Source: Desulfobacteraceae bacterium UBA2174
GTDB taxonomy: Bacteria > Desulfobacterota > Desulfobacteria > Desulfobacterales > UBA2174
Length of the DNA stretch: 64,000 nucleotides
Direction: 5' to 3'
Assembly (NCBI GenBank): GCA_002327445.1
Contig: DCWA01000020.1
Coordinates: 62,001-126,000, forward strand
A program made the translations under genes and the position numbers. Below the pieces are notes generated by a model. That model did not search any database and was not told the origin of the DNA. It saw nothing but the letters and a program-made list of their open reading frames with translations. Positions 7,491-16,076 of the stretch are shown one piece after another. Each line of letters opens with the position of its first letter. Positions within the stretch are counted from its first letter, which is position 1.

Positions 7491-10190
7491 ATGGACATCA
7501 GCGCAACGCTCAACGCCGACTTCATCGACGCCCAGTATCGCCGCTGGCAAACCGATCCTGCAAGCGTTTCCGAAGACTGGCGTTTTTTTTTTCAGGGATT
7601 TGAGCTGGGCCTGGAGGGACCGGCCCCATCCGCATCGGCCGCCGGCCGGCCCGGCGCCGACCACCGGGTTGAAACCCTGATCCACCGCTACCGGGAACTG
7701 GGCCATCTCCTCGCCTGCATGGATCCCCTGGAGGCCTGCCCCACCAGTCATCCCTTGCTGGAACCGGCGGCCGTGGGGCTGGAAGCCGCCGATCTGGAAC
7801 GTGCCTTCTCCACTTCGCTGATCGAAGCCCCAACCCCGCTGGTCGAGATTCTCGACGTTCTCAAGGAAACCTACTGCCGCCATATCGGCGTCGAGTACAT
7901 GCATGTACCGGATCCCGGCGAGCGTGCCTGGCTACAGGAGCGCATGGAACCGGGCCGCAACCGGCCATCCCTGGAGGCCGCGTCCCGCAGGCGCATCCTG
8001 GAGCGGTTGAGCCGCGCGGCGCTCTTCGAGCAGTTCCTCAACAAGAAATACGTCGGCGTCACCCGTTTTTCGCTGGAAGGCGGCGACGGGCTCATCCCCC
8101 TGCTGGACATCATGGCCGACCGGTCCGCGGCCACCGGCGTCTCCGAGTGGATTCTGGGCATGGCCCACCGCGGTCGGCTCAACGTCCAGGCCCATCTCCT
8201 GGGCCGGCCCTACGAGGAAATCTTTGCCGAGTTCGAACACTGCTACGATCCCGAAGCGTTGGTGGGCGCCGGAGACGTCAAGTACCACAACGGGTTTCTG
8301 GCCGACCTGACCACGGCCGGCAGTCGCCCCCTCAAGATCTACCTGGTGAACAATCCCAGCCATCTGGAGGCCGTCAATCCGGTGGTGGAAGGCGTCTGCC
8401 GCGCGCGCCAGGATCTGGCGCAAGAGGGTCCGAAAGCCGTGCTGCCGGTGCTGATTCACGGCGATGCCGCCTTCGCCGGCCAGGGGGTGGTGGCCGAAAC
8501 CCTCAACATGAGCCAACTGGCCGGCTACCGCACCGGCGGAACGGTCCACATCGTCATCAACAACCAGATCGGCTACACCACCTTGCCGGCCGACGCCCGC
8601 TCCAGCCGCTACGCCACCGACGTGGCCAAGATGCTCATGGTGCCCATCTTCCACGTCCACGGAGAAAATCCCGAAGCCCTGGTCCATGCGGCGGTTCTGG
8701 CCCTGGACTATCGCCTGGCCTTCGGCAAGGACGTGGTCATCGACCTGGTCTGCTACCGCCGCTACGGCCACAACGAAGGCGACGAACCGTACTTCACCCA
8801 GCCGCTGATGTACGACCGCATCCGGGAGCGGCCTTCTTTGCATCGCCTCTATGCCGAAGATATGATGGCCGCCGGGGAGGTTGCCAAGGACGACCTGGAA
8901 AAAATGGAGGGCGACATCGGCGCCGAGCTCGAGGCCGCCTACGACCAGGTCCACGGCACGAGCTGCCCGTTTCCGGAAAACCGTTACTACGATGCCTGGA
9001 ACAAGATTCACCCCGCCTTCGATCCGGCCCCGGTCAAGACCGCCGTACCGGTCAGGACCCTCAAGGACCTGGCCCGGGGTCTCAACACCGTACCGGAGGG
9101 CTTTCAGGTTCATCGCAAGCTGGCCACCCTGCTGGAGCGCCGCCTGGAAGCGGTGGAAAAGGGCACCGGCATCGACTGGGCCAATGCCGAGGCCCTGGCC
9201 TTCGCCTCCCTGGTCACGACCGGGGTGCCGGTGCGCCTCAGCGGCCAGGACTGCGGCCGGGGCACCTTCAGTCAGCGGCACGCAGTTCTCTTCGACACCC
9301 GCTCCGGCGAATCCCTGACGCCGCTTTCCCGCCTGGCGCCCGACCAGGCCCCGTTCGATGTCTTCAACAGCCTGCTGGCCGAATACGCCGTGCTCGGCTT
9401 CGAGTACGGCTACGCCGCCGGCCGGCCGGAAGTGCTCACCCTCTGGGAGGCCCAGTTCGGCGATTTCGCCAACAACGCCCAGTCGATCATCGACCTCTTC
9501 ATCAGCGCCGGCCAGGCCAAGTGGCAGCGGCTCTGCGGTCTGGCCCTGCTGCTGCCCCACGGCTGGGAGGGACTCGGGCCGGAGCATTCCAGCGCCCGGC
9601 TCGAACGCTTCTTGCAGCTTTGCGCCGAGGACAACATGATCGTGTGCAACCTCAGCACCCCGGCGCAGTACTTTCACCTGCTGCGCCGCCAGGTGCTGGC
9701 CCCCTGGCGCAAGCCGTTGGTGCTCATGACCCCCAAGAGCCTGCTGCGCCACCCGGCGGCGGTTTCGGACCTGAAGGATCTGTCCGGCGCCGGTTTCGTC
9801 CCGGTGCTCCCCGACGGGCAGGCGCCCAAAACCGCCAAGCGGGTGCTGCTGTGCAGCGGCAAAATCTTCTATGAACTCGACCAGCGCCGCAGGGACCTGA
9901 AGCGAAAGGACACGGCCATCGTGCGCCTGGAGCAGTTCCATCCCTTCGACGCCGAGGCCCTCAAGGCCGCCCTGAAGCTTTACACCAGAGCCAAAGAGTG
10001 GTTCTGGGTGCAGGAGGAGCCGGAAAACATGGGTGCCTGGGGCTTTCTGCGGCACCGCTTGCAGGAGCTGTTGGGTGCGCCGGTGGGCTACGTCGGCCGC
10101 CCGGCCGCCGCCAGCCCGGCCACAGGGTTCCCGGCGATCTACCGGGCCCAGCAGGCGGCCATCGGGGAAAAGGCTTTCGCAGAAATTTGA
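7491..10190 (+). CDS. sucA: 2-oxoglutarate dehydrogenase E1 component
   Basis: The 899-residue protein is the thiamine-diphosphate-dependent E1 of the 2-oxoglutarate dehydrogenase complex. Its N-terminal segment (DAQYRRWQTDPASVSEDW) is the E2-binding region typical of OdhA. The core shows GMAHRGRLNVQAHLLG, the TPP motif from GDAAFAGQGVVAETLNMS to INNQIGYTT, and the C-terminal GQDCGRGTFSQRHAVL. It decarboxylates 2-oxoglutarate and succinylates E2 lipoyl groups. AGAGGGA lies nine bases before the ATG. sucB and lpdA follow, so the whole complex is encoded together. Its presence beside ferredoxin-dependent korAB is notable for a probable anaerobe. Confidence 0.95.
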   Translation: MDISATLNADFIDAQYRRWQTDPASVSEDWRFFFQGFELGLEGPAPSASAAGRPGADHRVETLIHRYRELGHLLACMDPLEACPTSHPLLEPAAVGLEAADLERAFSTSLIEAPTPLVEILDVLKETYCRHIGVEYMHVPDPGERAWLQERMEPGRNRPSLEAASRRRILERLSRAALFEQFLNKKYVGVTRFSLEGGDGLIPLLDIMADRSAATGVSEWILGMAHRGRLNVQAHLLGRPYEEIFAEFEHCYDPEALVGAGDVKYHNGFLADLTTAGSRPLKIYLVNNPSHLEAVNPVVEGVCRARQDLAQEGPKAVLPVLIHGDAAFAGQGVVAETLNMSQLAGYRTGGTVHIVINNQIGYTTLPADARSSRYATDVAKMLMVPIFHVHGENPEALVHAAVLALDYRLAFGKDVVIDLVCYRRYGHNEGDEPYFTQPLMYDRIRERPSLHRLYAEDMMAAGEVAKDDLEKMEGDIGAELEAAYDQVHGTSCPFPENRYYDAWNKIHPAFDPAPVKTAVPVRTLKDLARGLNTVPEGFQVHRKLATLLERRLEAVEKGTGIDWANAEALAFASLVTTGVPVRLSGQDCGRGTFSQRHAVLFDTRSGESLTPLSRLAPDQAPFDVFNSLLAEYAVLGFEYGYAAGRPEVLTLWEAQFGDFANNAQSIIDLFISAGQAKWQRLCGLALLLPHGWEGLGPEHSSARLERFLQLCAEDNMIVCNLSTPAQYFHLLRRQVLAPWRKPLVLMTPKSLLRHPAAVSDLKDLSGAGFVPVLPDGQAPKTAKRVLLCSGKIFYELDQRRRDLKRKDTAIVRLEQFHPFDAEALKAALKLYTRAKEWFWVQEEPENMGAWGFLRHRLQELLGAPVGYVGRPAAASPATGFPAIYRAQQAAIGEKAFAEI

Positions 10191-10203
10191 AAGGGCGGCT
10201 GCA

Positions 10204-10246
10204 GCTCGGACCGATCCGTCGGATCCGTCCGATCAGTCTGATTTTT
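10204..10246. repeat. TCCGAC-word repeat inside the suc operon
   Basis: GGACCGATCCGTCGGATCCG and following words, partly palindromic, sit between sucA and sucB. They belong to the 3095-3150 family, showing that the repeats also enter operons. Confidence 0.7.
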
Positions 10247-10300
10247 AAAAACCGCTCTCCGGGGCAACCTGTAACATTTTTCCCATCATGAGGCCCTGCC

Positions 10301-11578
10301 ATGAAACTCGACATCAAGATCCCGAGCGTCGGCGAGTCGGTCAAGGAAGCCCTCTTGGCCGAGTGGTACAAGATGGATGGCGCGCGCGTCAGAAAAGACG
10401 ACGTCTTGCTGGTGATCGAAACCGACAAGGTGACCCTGGAAGTCACCGCCGAAGCCGACGGAATTCTGCACATCTCGGTACCGGCCGGGCAAACCGTGGC
10501 CATCGGGGACGTGGTGGGCACCATCGATACCGAGGGGGCACCGGCGGCCAAGGAAGAAAAACCCGCCCGGGCGGATGCGACGTCAAAGCCGGCGCCAGAA
10601 GCGCCTGCCCCTGCGCCCGAGGCGGTGAAGGCGGAAAAACCGGCGCCGCCTGCCGCCAAGACCCCTGAAAAACCGGCCCCGGCGGCGGATCTGCCCGAGG
10701 ACATGGCCTTGTCCCCGGCCGTGCGCCGCCTGGTGCGCGAGAAAGGGATCGACCCCAAACAAGTGAAGGGCACCGGTCCGGGCGGGCGCATCACCAAGGG
10801 CGACGTGCTCCTCCACCTGGAACAGGCCCCCGCCGGCGTCCCGGAGGCGTGCACGCCGCCCACGGCCGTCGAGGCGGCCGAACCGGTGGTGCGCAAGGCC
10901 ATGAGCCCGATCCGCCGGCGCATCGCCGACCGGCTCCTGGCCGCCAAGCAGGGCACCGCCATGCTCACCACCTTCAACGAGATCGACATGAGCGCGGCCA
11001 TGGAGATGCGCGGCCGCTACAAGGATGCCTTCAAGGCGCGCCACGAGATCAGCCTTGGCTTCATGAGCTTCTTTACCGCCGCCTGCGTGGCGGCCCTCAA
11101 GGAGATCCCCGAGATCAACGCCTTCATCGAGGGCGACGAGATCGTCTATCACAACTACCAGCACATCGGCATCGCCGTGGGTTCTCCCCGGGGTCTGGTG
11201 GTGCCGGTGATCCGCCACTGCGAGCGCCGCAGCTTCGCCGGCATCGAGCGGGCCATCGTCGACTGCGTCACCAAGATCAAGGAGAACCGCCTGGAGCTGG
11301 CCGACCTGGAAGGGGGGACGTTCACCATCAGCAACGGCGGGGTGTATGGCTCCCTGCTGAGCACCCCGATCCTGAACAGCCCCCAGAGCGCGATTCTCGG
11401 CATGCACAAGATCGAAAAGCGGCCCGTGGTGGTGGACGACGAAATCGTGATCCGGCCCATGATGTACGTGGCCCTGAGCTACGACCACCGGATCGTGGAT
11501 GGCAAGGGCGCCGTGACCTTCCTGAAGCGGGTCAAGGAACTGGTGGAAAACCCCGAACGCATCCTGCTGGAGGTCTGA
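10301..11578 (+). CDS. sucB: Dihydrolipoyllysine succinyltransferase (2-oxoglutarate dehydrogenase E2)
   Basis: The 425-residue protein has the E2 order of domains. A lipoyl domain (residues 1-75) carries ETDKVTLEV with the lipoylated lysine. A long Ala/Pro/Glu/Lys-rich linker follows, then a peripheral subunit-binding domain near 130-165 (LSPAVRRLVREKGIDP, GTGPGGRITKGDV). The acyltransferase core (about 200-425) ends with the catalytic SYDHRIVDGKGAVTFL. It transfers succinyl groups to CoA. GAGG lies eight bases before the ATG, and lpdA begins two bases after its stop. Confidence 0.95.
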   Translation: MKLDIKIPSVGESVKEALLAEWYKMDGARVRKDDVLLVIETDKVTLEVTAEADGILHISVPAGQTVAIGDVVGTIDTEGAPAAKEEKPARADATSKPAPEAPAPAPEAVKAEKPAPPAAKTPEKPAPAADLPEDMALSPAVRRLVREKGIDPKQVKGTGPGGRITKGDVLLHLEQAPAGVPEACTPPTAVEAAEPVVRKAMSPIRRRIADRLLAAKQGTAMLTTFNEIDMSAAMEMRGRYKDAFKARHEISLGFMSFFTAACVAALKEIPEINAFIEGDEIVYHNYQHIGIAVGSPRGLVVPVIRHCERRSFAGIERAIVDCVTKIKENRLELADLEGGTFTISNGGVYGSLLSTPILNSPQSAILGMHKIEKRPVVVDDEIVIRPMMYVALSYDHRIVDGKGAVTFLKRVKELVENPERILLEV

Positions 11579-11580
11579 AG

Positions 11581-13005
11581 ATGGCGGCCGAGGAAAAATA
11601 CGATCTGATCATCGTCGGGGCCGGCCCCGGCGGTTACGTGGCGGCGGTGCGGGCCGCCCGGTTGGGGCTCAAGACCGCCTGCATCGAAAAGGAAAGCCGT
11701 CCCGGCGGGGTGTGCCTCAACGTGGGCTGCATTCCGAGCAAGGCCCTGCTGGATTCCAGCGAGCTGTTTCACCTGGCCCGAGACGCTTTCGCCGAGCATG
11801 GCATCAAGACCGGCAAGCTGGAACTGGATTTGCCCGCCATGATGGCCCGCAAGGAAAAGGTCGTCTCCGACCTCACCGACAACGTCCGCAAGCTCCTCGA
11901 CGGGCACCAGGTCGCCCTGATCCACGGTGCGGCCCGGCTGCAAGGAATCCACGAGGTGGTTGTGACGCCGCAGGCCAAGGGGGAAAAGCCCCGGGTCCTC
12001 AAGGCGGACAAGATCCTGCTGGCCACCGGCAGCACGCCGACCCGCGTGCCGGGCCTGGAATTTGACGGCACCCAAATCGTTTCCAGCACCGAAGCCCTCG
12101 GATTCGATGCCGTGCCGAAGCGCCTGGGAATCGTGGGCGGTGGCTACATAGGGCTGGAACTCGGTTCGGTCTGGCGCCGCCTGGGCGCCGAGGTGACGGT
12201 GATCGAGATGCTGCCCAAGATCGCCGGCCTGCTCGACGGGCAGGTGGGGCGGCAACTGGACCGGATCCTGCGCCGCCAGGGGTTCGAGATCCGCACCGGC
12301 ACCCGCGTCACCGGGGCCGAAGTCAAGGGAAAAAACAAGGCGGTGCACGTAGGCGTGGAGACCGACGGTCGGCAGGAATCCCTGCAGTTCGACCGGCTGC
12401 TGGTGGCGGTGGGCCGCCGACCCTTGACGCAAGGGCTCGGCTTGGAGGAAACGGGGATCGAGGTGGACGAGAAAACCGGCCACGTCAAAGTGGACGCGGT
12501 CCTGCGCACCAGCGTGCCGTCCATCTACGCCATCGGCGACCTGGTGCCCGGCCCCATGCTGGCCCACAAGGCCTCGGCCGAGGGAATCGCCGCGGTGGAA
12601 CACATGGCCGGGCGGGCCGGTGAGGTGAACTACGACACCATCCCGGCGGTGATTTACACCGCCCCGGAAGTGGCCACGGTGGGGCTGACCGAAGAACAGT
12701 GCAAGGCGCGCGGGATTCCCTATTGCGTCGGCAGCTACCCGTTTTCCGGTGCCGGCCGGGCCCGCTGCATGGGCCAGACCGAGGGGTTCGTCAAGCTCAT
12801 CGCCCATGCCAAGACCGATCGCATCCTCGGAGTGCACATCATCGGCGCCCGGGCCGCGGACATGATCGCCGAATGCGTGCTCGCCATGGAGTTTGCCGCT
12901 TGCAGCGAAGACCTGGCCCGCACGGTGCATGGGCATCCGACGTTCGCCGAAGCCTTGCAGGAAGCGGCCATGGCCGTGCGCCAGTGCGCGATCCATGCCT
13001 CCTGA
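11581..13005 (+). CDS. lpdA: Dihydrolipoyl dehydrogenase (E3)
   Basis: This 474-residue flavoprotein reoxidises dihydrolipoyl groups with NAD+. It shows the FAD-binding LIIVGAGPGGYVAAVRAARL at the N terminus and the redox disulfide in GGVCLNVGCIPSKALL. The NAD site is GGGYIGLELGSVWRRLGAE, the second FAD contact is IYAIGDLV, and the dimer-interface histidine/glutamate pair is in HGHPTFAEAL. The ATG at 11581 follows GGAGG near 11569 and lies two bases after the sucB stop; longer frames upstream are antisense-free read-through of sucB and not real. Its last 11 bases overlap the methyltransferase gene. Confidence 0.96.
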   Translation: MAAEEKYDLIIVGAGPGGYVAAVRAARLGLKTACIEKESRPGGVCLNVGCIPSKALLDSSELFHLARDAFAEHGIKTGKLELDLPAMMARKEKVVSDLTDNVRKLLDGHQVALIHGAARLQGIHEVVVTPQAKGEKPRVLKADKILLATGSTPTRVPGLEFDGTQIVSSTEALGFDAVPKRLGIVGGGYIGLELGSVWRRLGAEVTVIEMLPKIAGLLDGQVGRQLDRILRRQGFEIRTGTRVTGAEVKGKNKAVHVGVETDGRQESLQFDRLLVAVGRRPLTQGLGLEETGIEVDEKTGHVKVDAVLRTSVPSIYAIGDLVPGPMLAHKASAEGIAAVEHMAGRAGEVNYDTIPAVIYTAPEVATVGLTEEQCKARGIPYCVGSYPFSGAGRARCMGQTEGFVKLIAHAKTDRILGVHIIGARAADMIAECVLAMEFAACSEDLARTVHGHPTFAEALQEAAMAVRQCAIHAS

Positions 13006-13717
13006 GCCAGCCGCCGAAAATCTGGATGCGGCGGAGGTGGCCGCCTTCGACGCCCGGGCGGCCCGCTGGTGGTCGCCGCGGGGCGACATGCGCGGGCTGC
13101 ATGACATCAACCCGGCGCGGGTGAATTACGTCCGGGCCCGAACGCGCCTGCCCGGTGCCCGGGTTGTGGATGTGGGCTGTGGCGCCGGCCTGCTCTCGGA
13201 ATCCCTGGCCACCGCCGGCGCCCGGGTGACCGGCATCGACATGTCCCCCGCCATGCTGGAAGCGGCTCGCCGGCATCTCGGTTCCAGCGGGCTGGAAATC
13301 GATTACCGTCCGACCACCGCCGAAACCCTGGCCGACCGCGCGCCGGCTGCCTTCGACGCCGCCGTTTGCATGGAGCTGCTGGAACACGTGCCGGATCCCG
13401 AGTCTCTTGTCTCTGCCTGTGCCCGCCTGGTTAGGCCCGGCGGCGACGTGTTCTTCGCCACCCTGAACCGCACCCTGGCGGCCAGAGTGCTGGCGATTTG
13501 GGCCGCCGAGCGCCTGCTGGGCATCGTGCCCGGGCATACCCACGACTGGCGCCGGTTCATCCGCCCCGAAGAGCTGTGCGAGATGGCCGCAAAGGCCGGC
13601 CTGTCAAGGATGGACATTAGCGGCCTGCACTACGTGCCCTACATCCGCTGGTGCCGCTTGACGCGGGATACGCGCATCAACTATTTGGGGCATTTCCGGA
13701 AATTGGGAAAAAAGTGA
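12995..13717 (+). CDS. UbiG-like class I SAM-dependent O-methyltransferase
   Basis: The ~240-residue protein matches 3-demethylubiquinone O-methyltransferase (UbiG) in layout. It has an N-terminal AAFDARAARWWSPRGDMRGLHDINPAR, the SAM-binding VDVGCGAGLLSE with GIDMS, a post-I acidic segment, and the UbiG-type tail with PGHTHDWRRFIRPEEL and INYLGHFRK. ATG 12995 is taken because the UbiG N terminus starts right there. The gene overlaps lpdA by 11 bases, so translation is probably coupled. Anaerobes of this group normally use menaquinone, so the natural substrate is uncertain and a quinone or other small phenolic is possible. Confidence 0.75.
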   Translation: MPPEPAAENLDAAEVAAFDARAARWWSPRGDMRGLHDINPARVNYVRARTRLPGARVVDVGCGAGLLSESLATAGARVTGIDMSPAMLEAARRHLGSSGLEIDYRPTTAETLADRAPAAFDAAVCMELLEHVPDPESLVSACARLVRPGGDVFFATLNRTLAARVLAIWAAERLLGIVPGHTHDWRRFIRPEELCEMAAKAGLSRMDISGLHYVPYIRWCRLTRDTRINYLGHFRKLGKK

Positions 13718-13838
13718 CTAAAGTTACGAGTGACTAAAGTGCCTAAAGTTGTGGTGTCGCTACGCTCCGGTTTTTTTATTAGAACTGCCAGAATTCCTTT
13801 ACTTTAGGCACTTTAGCTCACTTTAGTCATTCGCCATT
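13718..13838. repeat. Inverted copy of the CTAAAGT / CCGGAGCGCAGCGAC repeat
   Basis: The spacer between the two methyltransferase genes contains the reverse complement of the ~62-base unit of 1330-1655 (GGAATTC-to-CTTTAGGCAC direction at about 13793-13822), including the inverted CGCTACGCTCCGGT word and a run of seven T. The T-run after CTCCGG could help termination, but no strong stem is seen. Confidence 0.8.
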
Positions 13839-13850
13839 CAAAGGACTCCC

Positions 13851-14705
13851 ATGCCCTCATCGCCAAACCGATCCACCGTCAGCACCGCAACTTCCCCCTT
13901 CGCCCGTCCCCGCTGGTTCGACCGAGCCATCCGGCGCATGCAGCTCGCCGAACCGGTGGCGCAGACCGGCACGGCCACCTTCGGCTTCCGGCAAATGCCC
14001 GCGCATGAGAAACCCCGGGCCGTGATGCGCCACTTCGACCGGGTGGCGCCGCGCTACGACCTGATGAACAATCTGCTCAGCTTCGGAATCCAACTCGTGT
14101 GGAAGCGCGTGGCGGTGGGAGAAATGGGCCTGCGCCCCGGGGACCAGGCCCTGGATCTCTGCGGCGGCACGGCCGATCTGGCTTTGCTGGCGGCCCGCAA
14201 GACCGGTGGATCGGGCCGCGCCGTGGTCTGCGACCTGAACCGGTCCATGATGGCCGGCGGCGTAGCCAAGGTAAAGCGCGCCGGCCTGTCCGACCGGATC
14301 GCCTTCGTTCAGGGGGACGCGGAGCAGATTCCCTTCCTTGACGGAACCTTCGATGCCGCCATGGTGGGCTTCGGCATTCGCAACCTCACCCACCTGGAAG
14401 ATGGTTTCCGCGAGATGCACCGGGTTTTAAAACCCGGCGGGATCATGATGTGTCTGGAGTTTTCCAAGCCCGTCAACCCGTTGTTCCGCTGGCTCTACGA
14501 CTTTTACAGCTTCACCGTGATGCCGTTTCTGGGCGAGGTATTGGTGGGCAACCGGGAAGGCTATCGCTGCCTGCCGGAAACCATCCGGCTCTTTTCCCTC
14601 CCGGAGGAGCTTTCCGGGGCCCTGGAGGATGTCGGTTTCACGGCAGTGCGCTACCGGCGCCTCACCAACGGCATCGCCGCCGTGCACACCGCGATCCGGC
14701 CCTGA
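13851..14705 (+). CDS. ubiE: UbiE/MenG demethylmenaquinone C-methyltransferase
   Basis: The 284-residue protein is a UbiE/Coq5-family methyltransferase that methylates the quinone ring in the last step of menaquinone synthesis. It has the UbiE signature YDLMNNLLSFGIQLVWKR, the SAM site ALDLCGGTADLAL and the motif FDAAMVGFGIRNLTHLEDG. The C-terminal segment RLTNGIAAVHTAIRP is also typical. About 45 residues at the N terminus precede the family's usual start; an internal ATG (MPAHEKPRAVM, near 13998) could be the true beginning. It may be transcribed with the suc genes or separately after the repeat. Confidence 0.88.
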   Translation: MPSSPNRSTVSTATSPFARPRWFDRAIRRMQLAEPVAQTGTATFGFRQMPAHEKPRAVMRHFDRVAPRYDLMNNLLSFGIQLVWKRVAVGEMGLRPGDQALDLCGGTADLALLAARKTGGSGRAVVCDLNRSMMAGGVAKVKRAGLSDRIAFVQGDAEQIPFLDGTFDAAMVGFGIRNLTHLEDGFREMHRVLKPGGIMMCLEFSKPVNPLFRWLYDFYSFTVMPFLGEVLVGNREGYRCLPETIRLFSLPEELSGALEDVGFTAVRYRRLTNGIAAVHTAIRP

Positions 14706-14774
14706 TTTTCCAGACCTTTCCCCAGCCCGGGGATCTGCGGGGTATTGAAGATATCTTCCTCGGGGTTTATGTTA

Positions 14775-14803
14775 TTGAAATTTTGCCTGTGAGAAGGTAG
14801 ATT
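14775..14803 (+). promoter_or_regulatory. Candidate sigma-70 promoter before the TAXI operon
   Basis: TTGAAA at 14775-14780 and TAGATT at 14798-14803 are 17 bases apart and about 140 bases before the solute-binding protein gene. The match is moderate. Confidence 0.3.
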
Positions 14804-14943
14804 GTTTTCCATAAGCGGCTGTACCGAAGTCAAACCGACGGCCTTTCCGGACCTCGTCGAGTTTTCTTTTTTTGTCAAGCCTTCCGTAACGTTGTAACCT
14901 GATGGCACTTTCAACAACCCACAATCTCAAGGAGGCACAAGGC

Positions 14944-15894
14944 ATGAAAAAAAGATGGACCATTCTTTTGGCGGCTTTCATGGTCATGGGTCTGGCCGCG
15001 GGCGCCGTGGCGGAGGATGTCAACCTGATCCTGGCCACCGGCGGCACCGCGGGAACCTACTATCCCTTCGGCGGCGCCATGGCCAAAATCTGGAACACCA
15101 AGATCCCCGGCATGAATGTCACGGCCCAGACCACGGGCGCTTCTGGAGAGAACATCCGTTTGATCAACAAGAAGGAGGTCGAACTGGCCCTGGTGCAGAG
15201 TGACACCCTGGACCAGGCATGGAACGCCACCGAAGCTTTCAAGGAACCGCTCCAGGGAATGAACGCCATCGCGGTTCTCTACCCGGAAATCATCCAGGTG
15301 GTGGTGGGGGCCGACAGCGGCATCAAGACCTTCGCCGACCTCAAGGGCAAGAAGGTGGGCGTGGGGGCCCCGGGAAGCGGCACCGAGGCCAACTTCCGTC
15401 AGTTGATGGACATTTACGGGCTTAAAAAGGAAGACATCAACTCTCAGTACCTTTCGTTTGCCGAGAGCGCCGAAGCTTACAAGGACAAGCACATCGACGC
15501 CTTCATCGTCACCGCCGGCATTCCCAACGCGGGCATCATGGACGTGTCCACCCAGAACGCCATCCGGATTCTCAACATCCCCGCCGACATGGCGGCCAAG
15601 GCGATCGCCAAGTATCCCTTCCTGGCCGTAGCCAAGGTGCCCGCCAACACCTATAAGGGGCAGACCGAGGATGCCGCCACCGTGGCGGTCAACGCGGTGC
15701 TGATCTCCGGCAATGAGATGAAAGAGGACGTGGCTTACAACCTCACCAAAACCCTGTTTGAAAACCAGGCCGAACTGGCTTCCGCCCACGCCAAGGGCAA
15801 GGAACTCAGCACCACTTACGCGGTCCAGGGTGTATCGATCCCCTTCCATCCCGGAGCCGTCAAATATTACAAGGAAAAGGGCTTCATGAAGTAG
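14944..15894 (+). CDS. TAXI-family TRAP transporter solute-binding protein
   Basis: This ~316-residue periplasmic protein binds the substrate of the TRAP transporter encoded downstream. A signal peptide spans about residues 1-24 (MKKRWTILLAAFMVMGLAAG, cleavage likely after AVA). The mature N terminus has the TAXI signature LATGGTAGTYYPFGGAMA, and VNVTAQTTGAS-like and GKKVGVGAPGSGTEANFR segments follow. TAXI proteins often bind glutamate, other carboxylates or amino acids; the ligand here is unknown. ATG 14944 is preferred over 14902 because AAGGAGG lies eight bases before it and the signal peptide begins there. A hairpin after the gene may favour its expression over the membrane subunits. Confidence 0.92.
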   Translation: MKKRWTILLAAFMVMGLAAGAVAEDVNLILATGGTAGTYYPFGGAMAKIWNTKIPGMNVTAQTTGASGENIRLINKKEVELALVQSDTLDQAWNATEAFKEPLQGMNAIAVLYPEIIQVVVGADSGIKTFADLKGKKVGVGAPGSGTEANFRQLMDIYGLKKEDINSQYLSFAESAEAYKDKHIDAFIVTAGIPNAGIMDVSTQNAIRILNIPADMAAKAIAKYPFLAVAKVPANTYKGQTEDAATVAVNAVLISGNEMKEDVAYNLTKTLFENQAELASAHAKGKELSTTYAVQGVSIPFHPGAVKYYKEKGFMK

Positions 15895-15939
15895 GAAGCC
15901 GCGGATAACCTTGAATATCCGGACTTCCGGAACCAACCG

Positions 15940-15984
15940 GCGGCCCTTCCGGCGACAGGATTGCACCGATACCGGAAGGGCCGC
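15940..15984 (+). terminator. Strong intercistronic hairpin (attenuator or partial terminator)
   Basis: GCGGCCCTTCCGG (15940-15952) and CCGGAAGGGCCGC (15972-15984) form a perfect 13-base-pair stem with a 19-base loop, followed by TTTCGT. There is only a short T-run, so partial termination or protection of the upstream mRNA is more likely than full termination. Confidence 0.65.
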
Positions 15985-16076
15985 TTTCGTATCCGATGGC
16001 CTTGAAAATAACACAATCAGATTTACACCGGCCACCAACGGGACCCTTTCCCGCCCCGCAAAGACAGCGCCGCCGC

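Noticed and set aside
7932..10055. A 707-residue frame antisense to sucA and a 575-residue frame in another sense frame
   Set aside because: High GC leaves long open shadow frames; sucA covers the region with full family motifs, the shadows have none.
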